Assembly (NCBI GenBank): GCA_964017125.1 | Contig: OZ024907.1 | Coordinates: 27,387,216 to 27,451,215 of the forward strand | Direction of reading: 5' to 3' | DNA length: 64,000 nucleotides | Origin: Flabesymbios commensalis | Taxonomy: Eukaryota; Annelida; Polychaeta; Terebellida; Flabelligeridae | Shown here: positions 12,167 through 22,500 of the stretch, one piece after another | Layout: every line of letters begins with the position of its first letter | Numbering within the stretch: position 1 is the first letter of the stretch | Program-made: the position numbers and the translations under genes | The notes under the pieces: model-generated | The model's database searches: none | What the model was told of the DNA's origin: nothing | What the model saw: the letters and a program-made list of their open reading frames with translations, nothing else

Positions 12167-12603
12167 TGTCTACATAGACAGTGTAAAAAATTCATAGTTG
12201 TCGAATAATGCCAACGTTTTTCAAATACATTGCAATCTAATCAGTTTTTTCTATTGGTGCATTTTATATGGTGTTTAAACTTAGTTTTAGTTTATACATA
12301 GTTAGTGTTTATGTGAAGTTTATGTGAAGTTCATTTTTATTTTTTCTTGCGCTATGGAAGTGAAACATTGTATAATACTGTGTATAATTGGTGTATTTTT
12401 GTGTTTATGTGTATATTTATGATAATATCATCCTTGTCATAATGAAGATTTTCGCTTTCCAGCTGTATCCATTTTTCATCTGGATATAATAGGCCTAAAT
12501 ATTATCAACTATTTAGGGAAAGTCATGACGAAAGTAGGGCAAAAGTAAATCTTGTTTATACACGTATACATAAGCACGCTGTGGGGAATGTAGTAAATAT
12601 GTA

Positions 12604-13165
12604 TTAACCCTTTAGCCGCCAAATTATTCAATTATAATTTTCACCCACTTGAAGTTGTGTCTCGCTGACGCGACACACAACTTCAAGTGAGTGAAAATTA
12701 TTCAGATTTGACAAAATGAAGGTCAACAAATTTTAAATTGTGCTGATTATTGTCACTTTTTGTCACTATATATATATATATATATATATNNNNNNNNNNN
12801 NNNNNNNNNNNNNNNNNNNNNNNNNNNNNNNNNNNNNNNNNNNNNNNNNNNNNNNNNNNNNNNNNNNNNNNNNNNNNNNNNNNNNNNNNNNNNNNNNNNN
12901 NNNNNNNNNNNNNNNNNNNNNNNNNNNNNNNNNNNNNNNNNNNNNNNNNNNNNNNNNNNNNNNNNNNNNNNNNNNNNNNNNNNNNNNNNACACAACTTCA
13001 AGAGAGTGAAAATTATTCAGATTTGACAAAATGAAGGTCAACAGATTTTAATTTGGGCTGATTATTGTCACTTTTTATCTTTAATATGTTTAAAAGCTGA
13101 TATGTAATGCGCTTATAAAAAATGTAAAAAACGAATATAAACGGCACCGGCGGTGCAAGGGTTAA
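12604..13165. mobile_element. TTAA-flanked MITE, family A, interrupted by the assembly gap
   Basis: It starts TTAACCCTTTAGCCGCC at 12604 and ends in GCAAGGGTTAA at 13165. The core is a hairpin built from 'cacttgaagttgtg' and 'cacaacttcaagtg' (12648-12694). The block at 12675-12765 is repeated almost exactly at 12990-13080, on the other side of the gap. Related copies are at 18040-18110, 21117-21356, 32030-32060, 43424-43642 and 49977-50492. Confidence 0.7.
12790..12989. other. Assembly gap, 200 N
   Basis: There are exactly 200 unknown bases, a conventional placeholder length. A TA dinucleotide run precedes the gap, and duplicated MITE sequence flanks it. True gap length is unknown and may be negative (unmerged overlap). 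Any reading frame that crosses the gap is an artefact. Confidence 0.99.
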
Positions 13166-13237
13166 TATGTGCACAACAATCAGATGAGTGCGATGATTTC
13201 ATATAATTTCATATAATATGTTATATTTTACAAACAA

Positions 13238-13272
<35 letters not shown>

Positions 13273-13677
13273 CTTGTATGGTGTCGTTTTTCGTTAAATG
13301 TTAAACAAAGACTATTAATATTGTGATGTTGCTGACGTGATCTACAACAAATGTGTTTCGAGATATTGTGAGAATAAATGTGACATACATTGAGGATTGT
13401 ATGAACTGCATAATGTTTTACAAAAACCGTGATGTTTTGTGATATTTGCTAAAGGGACATATTCAGGCAAATATCATATTTTTATTTTAGCTCTGTTATA
13501 TGTTTTCGAGTGTTTTAATGTGCGAGCCGCAATATTCCGATACAAAACATCCGGTGACAACGTAATTAGGTTCAGCAATATGACAAATGTCCGTCATTAA
13601 ATTTTTGTCATTTCGATCGACCCTTTGTCCAATGGACTAGAAAAAGAAGTGAGACCAATTTTATTATTATGAGTTTT

Positions 13678-13800
13678 TTTAACTCGTATTAGCAGAGGCA
13701 TGTAAGATTTCAGCTACATAGTTTTTTTATAACTTTATAGCCGTAATCTATGAAATTTTGAACTCGTATTAGCAGAGGTATGTAAGGTCTCAGATACATC
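13678..13800 (+). repeat. Short direct repeat, offset about 81 bp
   Basis: The block 'aactcgtattagcagagg' followed by 'atgtaag' and 'tcag' occurs at 13680 and again at 13761. No gene is apparent in 13440-14140. Confidence 0.6.
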
Positions 13801-14139
13801 CTCAAACACTTTTCAAGTGTAATTACAACGTCATCGGGAAATGACCGTTTTCTTATCGGGCCACACAGTTCGAACGGGAGGGCTCAATACCACTAAACTC
13901 AATTGACATGTTGTAAATCAGGTAAATAATATTATCGTCAACATTTTCAGCGGTATACTTATAGTAACAGTAAATATATGAAAAAAACGACGGACATCTT
14001 GTATTTAAAGGTCAAGTAAAGTTATTTCTTTCCAATGACAATAGAAAAAAAAAATATATATATAATACAAATTTCGCTGAAACCGTCAATTGCGCTTTCA
14101 TGTTAAAAAAACATAGAAATACGGGGGTTTCTTTACATT

Positions 14140-17100
14140 TTTTGCTACAATGTTGTGCTTTGCTAATTTGTAGGTGAAGGTCACCAAATTATAGAATGTT
14201 CAAGAAAAATTACCGCCTTTAAATGTATGTTCCAACGGGAAATTATTTCCACTACCAACTTCTTACTTCTACTGGCAGGAACAGTCAGTTTAAATCCGGG
14301 TCCCTCCGGCTCAAATGAAAGAACCAAAATTGCAACAATGAATGTTCGATCTGTCAAACCTAAAACTGTTCCCTTCTTTGAATATGTAACATCTAAAAAT
14401 CTGGACATTGTTGCAGTGATAGAAACATGGTTAAAACATGATGAAACGAAATCAGCGATAGCTGATATCTCACCTCCCGGCTATTCGTTTTTTCCCGAAC
14501 CTCGCGCAGATCACGTTCGAAGTGATCTCTGCACGTATCGGAAACAATTCGTTCAGTGGTTTCGTTGTCTGCCTGTATAGGCTTCAAAACGGTACATGTC
14601 AATTGTTTGATGAATTTCACGATCTACTAGAGAACACAATTTCTCTGCATGACAATTTGTATATATGTGGGAGATGTCAACTTACATCTAGATAACTCAA
14701 ATGGAAACACCAACAAATCCAATGAAATACTCACATGTTTCGATCTCAAGCAACATGTTAATTTTCCAACTCATGTGCATGGTCATTGGCTAGATCAGCT
14801 AATTACCAAACGCATTTCTACTTCTATAAAGTCAGTTTTTTCGGCAGCAGTTATCTCGGATCATCTTGCGGTCATATCAGAAATTGACTGTAGTAAGACG
14901 AAATGGAACAAGGAAAAAACATCGTTTCGAAAAATAGACAATTTGATTATTAATCGTTTCATTCAGATATTCTCAATTCGGATCTGATATAGAAGCTAGA
15001 GAAATATCTCCCGGCACTATGTCAACAGTATGATTCTGTTCTTAGCTCCATTTTAGACAAACACGCTCCTGTAAGTACAAAGACTCAGAAAACCACCAGC
15101 TCCATGGATGACTCCGGAAATAATGAAGGCTAAAACCCTTCGCCACAATCTCGAACGAACATCTCGCAGATGTACGCAGATCTCGCACACACCTAGATCG
15201 TTCTCGTTACAAACATCAAGGCCACCTGTGTAATAGAATGATGACAAAAGCTAAATCGAAATATTTAGCTAATGTTATTTCAGAAAATTCGGACAACCCC
15301 GTCGCTTATGGAATTTAATAAATAACATTCTGCATAGAATTCAACCTCCTGCTCTGCCAGAATTCACATCAGTAAAATCACTTTGTGATCATTTCTCTAG
15401 GTATTTTGTGGATAAAATTGAATCTATCCGTTTCAAATTTCTAGATAAAGTACAGAATATTCCACAAGACTTAGTGCAAACACGAGAAATTAGATCCAAA
15501 AAGAACGTTTTTGAACGCGCGTCAGAAGATGAAATTAAAAAGCTTATTTTGAGCTCATCGTAAAAATCATGTGATCTGGACCCCATTCCTACAAGCGTGT
15601 TGAAAAATTGTCTTGACATATTATCACTCCCATCACTGACATAATTACCTTTCAAAGGAAACTGATACATTTCCTAAAAATTTCAAAGAAGCTCATGTAA
15701 GACCACTACTGAAAAAAACATCGCTTTCTAAAAACTTAAGTTTCATTTCCGAAATCTTAGAAAAAGATAGTAGCCAATAGGTTGCAAGCTCATATAAAAA
15801 ATCACCATCTATCTAATCCATTACAATCGGCCTCATTCTACAGAATCGGCTCTACTGAAAGTATATACCGATATCGTTATTAGTATGGTGGAGTTACGGC
15901 TCTGACTTTGCTTGACTTGTCGGCCGCTTTCGACACCATTGATCATGCTACATTAACAGATAGACTTTCTGATTGATAAGGGATATCTGGCCAGGCGTAA
16001 ATTTGGTTTTCTTCTTATTTGCAAAATAAGCACCAATCCGTAAAAATAAAAGACACTCTGTCAGATAAAGTCACACTCTCATATGGAGTTCCACAGTGCT
16101 CTGTGCTAGGGCCAGTACTTTTTACTTTGTACACTACACCACTCAGCGCTATTATCTCTAGTTTTGACATAAACCACCAGCTTTATGCCGATAATACTCA
16201 GATTTACATGTCTCTATCAGTTTCAAACGCTAAGGAATCTCTTGAGAAGTTGCAACAGTGTTTAATGGGTGTGTCGGCTTGGATAGCAGGATCTAAGCTG
16301 AAGCTTTATCCTAGCAAAACAGAATTTCTTCTTATTGGGACCAAACTTCAACGAGAAAAATTCTTGAATAATTTCCCATGCTTATTTCTAGGTCAAGACA
16401 TAAATCCGTCTACATCAGCTAAATATCTTGGTGTACTACTATTCGACAGTAACCTCAATTTTCGAAAACACATATCCCAAACATGTAGGGCATGCTTCTA
16501 TCATATCCGTGACCTGCGTCGAATTCGAAAAAGTCTGTCCTTAGATCTTGCCAAGCAAATTGCAGTGGTACTCGTCAGTAGTAAGTTTCACAACCTTTTT
16601 CACAATATGTCAGAAAAGGATATATCGCTAGATTACAACGCGCTCAACTTTTCGAACCCTAAAAGACAACCAACCTGCATATCTGGATGACTTACTTGTT
16701 CGGCCGAAATGCTCAAAATATCTACGCTCCACAAATTCACATAGATTTGTTGTTCCTCGTATAAAGACTAAGACTGGGTCAAGAGCTTTCTCTATATTTG
16801 GTCCAGCCTTATGGAACGCCCTGCCTGTGCCAATACGTAATGCCAAAACAATCATAACATTCCGGAAATTACTTAAATCTCACCTATTTGACCTGGCTTT
16901 TCCACCCTAGACCCTCAGCAGCCCGGTTCCCTGTTGACGAAATTGCTTTGGCCTCGATTATGACACATGATCACGCTAAGGATTTGTGCGCCTCTGAGCT
17001 CGGTCCGCTGAGGTTATAGGCGCTATAGAAGTTTTATTGATTGATTGATTGCTTGTTTGATTGATTGATAAATTATCCGACAGATTCGAATTCAGCACAC

Positions 17101-17290
17101 ACAAATTATGTAAAAACAAGTGGGTAAAAAATTATTATAAATATAAATATAATTGCCACTCATTTTTAAGCATACACACATCTGGGCTCAGAAAATATAG
17201 GCAAGATATGGATATGTCCAGTAATCACATTTTATTAGGTCGTTTCCTTTCACCATGTTGAATCGTTTGTTTTGTTGTTGATTTTAATTA
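14140..17290 (+). repeat. Older dispersed repeat split by the CR1/L2-like LINE
   Basis: The left part (14140-14200) and right part (17075-17290) together match the order of blocks seen at 1060-1145 and 5640-5790. Because the LINE interrupts it, this repeat copy is older than the LINE. No protein is encoded. Confidence 0.7.
14201..17074 (+). mobile_element. CR1/L2-like LINE, decayed, inserted in an older repeat
   Basis: Near the 5' end is LLLLAGTVSLNPGP, a usual opening of CR1/L2-type ORF2. It is followed by an endonuclease (IATMNVRSVK, IVAVIETWL, then GDVNLHLDN and VISDHLAVISE). The reverse transcriptase is fragmentary from about 15380. At 16019-16690 it shows LSYGVPQCSVLGPVLFTLY and LYADNTQIYMS, where the usual YADD is YADN. 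The C terminus (about 16690-16910) has KTGSRAFSIFGPALWNALP, and the 3' end is 'ggcgctatagaag' plus a TTGA-rich tail. Several frame changes and stops separate the blocks, so it is dead. Flanks rejoin exactly as an uninterrupted repeat ('atagaatgtt' + 'atccgacag', as at 1105-1123). No clear target duplication was seen. Confidence 0.88.
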
Positions 17291-17302
17291 TTTTATAAAT
17301 GT

Positions 17303-17995
17303 CGGTGATTTGGTTGAAAAGTTTTATAGTTTATCTGGCTTCAAATACGTTGACTTATGTAAACGAGGTTGATCTGTGGACTTCAAAAATGTGGTGAAAC
17401 GACATCCATGTGGTAAAAACCCTATGTATATCCACCAGCAACACCTCTGTGGGTGATTTAGTTGAAAAGTTAGAGTGTTTTTGAGCTTTTTGGCTTAAAT
17501 ATGTTAATTAATTTTTTTCCATGAGGTGGAAGCCTGGGTATTGTCACCAAAACACATCTGTGGGTGACTTGGTTGAAAAGCTAGAGCATATTATAGTTTT
17601 TCTGTTAAATTATGTTATTTTATGTTAATGTATGTAAATTAAGCAGGTATTTTTCTCCAAATGCAGTGGAACGACTTTTTTAGGTAAAAAACCTGGGTAT
17701 AGCCACCAAAAACGCTTCTGCTGGTGATTTGGTTGAAAAGTTAGAACATTTAATAGGTTTTGACTTTAATTTATGGTAATTTATGCAAATGAGGTTGATC
17801 CGAGGTCTTCAATATGTAGTGAAATGACTTCCTTGGGGAGAGAACCCTGGATATTGTCACCGAAATCACCTCTGTTGGTGATTTGGTTGAGAAGTTGAAG
17901 CATTTTATAGTTCTGTGGCTTTAATTATGTTGATGTATGTCAATTTATTCAAATTAGGTTGATCTGTGGACTTCAAAATGTAGTGAAATGATTTC
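17303..17995 (+). repeat. Diverged satellite, about 150-bp unit, five units
   Basis: The phrase 'ggtgatttggttgaaaag' and close variants recur at 17304, 17452, 17563, 17723 and 17877. The intervening order is conserved: 'catttatag', 'ttatgtaaat...aggttgatc', 'gtagtgaaatgac', 'ccctgg...attgtcacc'. Unit lengths are about 148, 111, 160 and 154 bp, so one unit carries a deletion. Confidence 0.8.
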
Positions 17996-18039
17996 CATGA
18001 TTTGCAAGTGTTTGCTTTCAAATTAATGAGATATGAGTA

Positions 18040-18135
18040 ATTTTTTATCCACTTGAAGTTGTGGGTCACAGGAGCGAGACACGACTTCATGTGAGTGAAA
18101 ATATAAAGAAGATAACGTAGCGGTTAAAGGGTACT
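18040..18135. mobile_element. Family A MITE fragment
   Basis: The hairpin arms 'ccacttgaagttgtg' and 'cacgacttcatgtg' surround a GC-rich loop. The right end 'gcggttaaagggta' is the family end without its second TTAA. Confidence 0.6.
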
Positions 18136-18619
18136 ATACAATAATAAATCCACAACGCGCTGACCCGGGTTAGCGTGGTTACCCGGGTTACGTCGAGACC
18201 ATGCCATATTTATTTACCTGGGTTAATCTATAACCCGGTTGTAGGGTAACACCACAGCTTTAAATGACAATTTGTCATGGTTTACATGCAGGAAAGATGT
18301 ATTATTGACAATCTTAGAAGCAGTAACTTAAATTTCAGGATAGTATATGAAATTTACTATTTTGATGCACGATTCTTGGAGTTTAAAACGTTTTTCTACC
18401 ACGCGAACGGAACCCAGGTCACAGGACCTCAAAAAATAAATTAAATAATTAGGAAAAATGGCTGACAATCACGGGGCGACCCAGGTCACCGCGTGATCGG
18501 GGCGTCAGAGTCAGTTATGACATATCGTTACAATAATATGCCCACGCATGGCAGTGATACCCATGATGAAATATAGTAATAAAGGCAAATACCATCGAAG
18601 CAAACACGACATTTTAGCT

Positions 18620-18700
18620 TGTTGAATTATGGACCAGCGTCGCATAGGTTGTACCAGCATTAAATCAACATTGAATCAATGTATTTTGTTTGCGGGTATC
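18620..18700. mobile_element. Fragment of the CCCAGYAAACA MITE family
   Basis: The segment 'ggaccagcgtcgcataggttg...accagcattaaatcaacattgaatcaatg' ends in 'ttttgtttgcggg', matching the central and right parts of the family. Confidence 0.5.
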
Positions 18701-19052
18701 TACTTGCCAACAGTACATACATGGGAAATGGTATTTGCAAGATGAAATGATACCCGCTTAATTGATTGTCCTATTCTTCTGAAGAGGCACAAATCATAAG
18801 TGCATTTTAATACGTTGTAATGTTTATTGCGCATGATTTTTTAGTAAAACTTTAACAATATCACACAAGCATTCTGCGATAGTGAGCAAAAATGACGGAC
18901 ATATAGTATAAGCATTAATTTAATAGATGTATACATCCATGGTGCAAAATCTACCATGATTATCATCTTCTTCGATATCTATCAATGTCAGGTCTAAAAG
19001 AAGACCGTTAAACATGTTAAATATATAATAAGAAAAATATATAGCTTGGCCG

Positions 19053-19058
19053 TTTATT
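19053..19058 (-). promoter_or_regulatory. Candidate polyadenylation signal of the insulin/IGF-type gene
   Basis: The minus strand reads AATAAA here, about 335 bp beyond the stop codon of the last exon. It is plausible as the 3' end of the transcript, but hexamers of this type are frequent in AT-rich DNA. Confidence 0.35.
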
Positions 19059-19392
19059 TGACCGTTTAACAATTAATTAGACGGACTGTGTATTCGTCAT
19101 CATCATGATCGTCCTTTGTTATCATCATTATCACTTATTATAAGGCATATATCAACAGTTAACATAAAGGCTTAATTATCAGCTGATGTAAAGAAGAAAC
19201 GTGATAGACTAGTAGTTATGAAACAGAACTAAAGCTAATAAACTATGCAGTGTATGTATCAGAAACAACACTGTTGTATACACAGATATAGAGCACTACC
19301 TTACATGTAGAGCCTTGTTTTTAAGTATATTATAAGCATATTATATAATTCAATATCAAGTGATTGGTGAAGGGTATCGTGTGTTATGTCCA

Positions 19393-19593
19393 TCAGCGTG
19401 TGTCCTGTCGTCGTGATGGGGTGACAAAGAAGAAAGCTCTATCCTGGTCAAATGCTTGCATAAACCGTGGACGACCCAGGCCTAATCCCATTCTGGCATC
19501 AGTTTCTATAACTGGTCTTCTTGGAGCATATGGACTTGGAGTTACCACGCCTGGTGTTCGGAGTCTTAGGAGCTCCTCACTGATATCTGACTG
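19393..19593 (-). CDS. Insulin/IGF-type gene exon 3: C-terminal (D/E-like) extension
   Basis: The acceptor 'gtgtgtgtgttacag' ends at 19594. Its 66 codons and a TGA stop (19393-19395) are in phase 0 with exon 2. The product begins QSDISEELLRLRTPG and includes APRR, a possible convertase site, and RPRF. It has no cysteines. Assignment rests on the phase match, the same strand, the good acceptor and the 1.87-kb distance, because E domains are poorly conserved. Confidence 0.65.
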   Translation of the reverse strand, partial: QSDISEELLRLRTPGVVTPSPYAPRRPVIETDARMGLGLGRPRFMQAFDQDRAFFFVTPSRRQDTR

Positions 19594-22500
19594 CTGTAAC
19601 ACACACACAATCATACACATTAATTCTTCACTATGCATAATAGTCGCTCTAATTTATGATCAGTATTGCATACTATTACTTTAACCCTTTTTAGCCTAAC
19701 TTTACCATTGTCATCTTCATCCACTACAGGCCGCGAATTGCTGCCGCAATTCTCGACTTGTAGTGGATGAAGATGACTTGAAGTGGATGGCAAATTTTTA
19801 AAAGATATAGTTATTATTAAAGTAGTTCCATCAAATTTTTTGTTCTAAAACTCTTAGTTTGTAGGAAATTTAAGCCTGTTTTCAGGGATTCAAAATGATG
19901 CTTTTATGCATCATGGGGGTTTAAAGGGTTAAGTATGAGATTAGATCATCACTGGCTACAGGGAAGCCATTGATATGTTGAGCAAATATCAAAACAACAA
20001 TTCATGGTACAGGTACCGCTGTGTATGCCTATAGTGGATTCGAAATATTCAGGAATGATCGAATCTAGTGTTATGTTAGAACTATTTATTAACGGGCTGT
20101 GCTCCAATATGGTTCACTAACAGGAAAAGGATTGATGCTTCATCTCTCACTTTGTCAGAGTGACATAATTATGATGTATATAATGCTCCTACATGCTTAT
20201 CTCTCACTTCTCCCAGAATACGAGAATGGGGAGATGAGATTGTGTTTTAGAGCAAGGTCACGCCCACGTCTGAGACTAAATCTAGAACGAAAAAAAGACT
20301 TATCTTAGAACATTTCTGTGAACACCACGTGATTTTCCTATTTGTTTTACAAGATCGCGTGACAGGGTAACCTGATAAACTGGTCTCTCTTTGGGATGTT
20401 GTGATTGGCCAGCCTCGCTTGATCACAGATTAGAAGCTGCTCTCCCATGGGAGGATAACGATTTTAGTCCTACTTTTTACAACATGCACAAAGAAACGGA
20501 AATACGAAAAAAGGTCAGGCGCGCGTTCATGTATCATTCTCGCTTGCAAATTCAAACAATCATCGAGCTGTGTTGATTTACAGGAATTACCGACGACTGA
20601 AGGAGTGGGTCGGAGTACTGATTTCCTGCCTATAAAATCATGTTAAAGATTCTAAGATTTAAATTATTTGGTTGTTATAGTGAATTAATTTAAATATGTG
20701 TTTTTTAAAAGCCATGTAGTGCGTTGGCTTGCTCCAGTGTGGTGTTAATGGGAACATACCAAGGAAATATACATAACATGTCATCAGATCATTTGTCCAA
20801 CTAAGATAACCGAGACAAGACTGACTATTAACGTCTTGTTGTGAGGCCGATATTATGCACTTGTTTTTGTTCAAAGAAAGTATTTCTGTTATGTTACGAC
20901 ACCCGTCTAGTAAATTATGTTTTATTTAAATGAACTTTTTCTAAATAGTTTTACTTGTTATATTTAAAGGAAAAAAAATTATCCTTAGTTAATTTTGTTT
21001 TCTAATTGAAAACATATTTACTTCTACACCAGTGAGAACTTTAATAAACGATGTTGCGCATACGGTAGGGCATATAACGTGTGTTTAGCGAAGCGTAACC
21101 TGAGAATAACTGTTTTTTTTACCCTTTAACTGACGGTCTGGAATATATTAGTTTTTTTATTACTAGTTTACGCAACACTTTTGAAACATGTTAGGGCTAA
21201 AATGTGACATCAATCAGCAATATTTGAAAATAATTACCCTATATTTTGTAAAATATGAATAATTTGCACTCTCGCGAAGTTGTGGATCGTGTCAGCGAGA
21301 CACAACTTCAAGTGGGTGAAAATTCAAATTCAATAATTTGGCGGTCAAAGGGTTAAATCCTAATATTGTCAACACATACATACGATAACCGGTACTGGAC
21401 AATGTGTTACCAAACACGTCGGTATTCATTAATTTGGTGAAGAAAGTGAACGCGTGATGCACTTACCGACAGTCTGGGACCACAGTAACTTTCAAGTTGT
21501 TGATAAGAGCATGACTGTCGACAACATTCATCCACCACCCGCCTCTTGGATACTGTCATTTGCTGGTGTGATTGTAATCCTGTCTGTTCATTTTGCCTGA
21601 TTCCCTCGTCTTCGAGTGCGTCCATGCCAAAAGACGGAGCTGGAAACATAGACACTTATTGTATAACATTGGCAATAGTTATGTGGTACTAGACATTGGG
21701 TACATCAAACATGACTTTGTAAAGTTAGTGGTGGTGTTAGAACACCACATCATATATATCCCAGCGGGCACCTTGACGACCACTTGACGTGAACTGTTGG
21801 TCAAGATTTCATCAACTGTTTTATTTTGTAAAAAGTTATTAGTTGTATTGCAATTTCATAATTGGATTTCAAAATATAATAAAACCTTCAATAAAATTGT
21901 ATCTTAATCCATGCTGGTTGATATGTATGTCAAATTGATGTCAGTATTCGGACGTTAATTGCCGTTATATTGATATAACATTGATTTCAATGTTTTTTGA
22001 TAAGCGTTACCCAGAATGTTTATGAATTGATAGCAGATTTCGAATTTGTGTTTTTCACCATCAAGGATGACTAGAAATGTAGTGAAAAAGATTTAAAAAA
22101 TTATCCGCAAGATTACATCTTAATCCACTTATAATTTGTGTTCGGGTGAAATAATATTTCTCCATTTCTGATAGTAGGCCTAGTGTTAATTTGTTGCTTC
22201 ATGAAGTGGGCCTGGTGCAACGAATTGCCTGTCATTTGGCCAGAATGCAACACATTATGCACTGTATTGTTTAGAAATTGGTATATATATATTACATACA
22301 ACATGTATGCCTATGGGTGAGACTGGAACACCATGCTACTTGGTGCAGCATGAGCTTATTTTCCAATTTGGGCGCCATTTGACGAAAAGTACCAAAAATA
22401 ACCAATTTCCAGTTGTCACCGAAATGTCACCAGCTGTTGGATATTGGTATGTATATAAACTTAACTTTGTTTTTCACCACACAACCAGTGCTTGTCACCC

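Noticed and set aside
12740-13041. Frames crossing the N run
   Set aside because: Unknown bases are read as open; there is no evidence of coding on either side.
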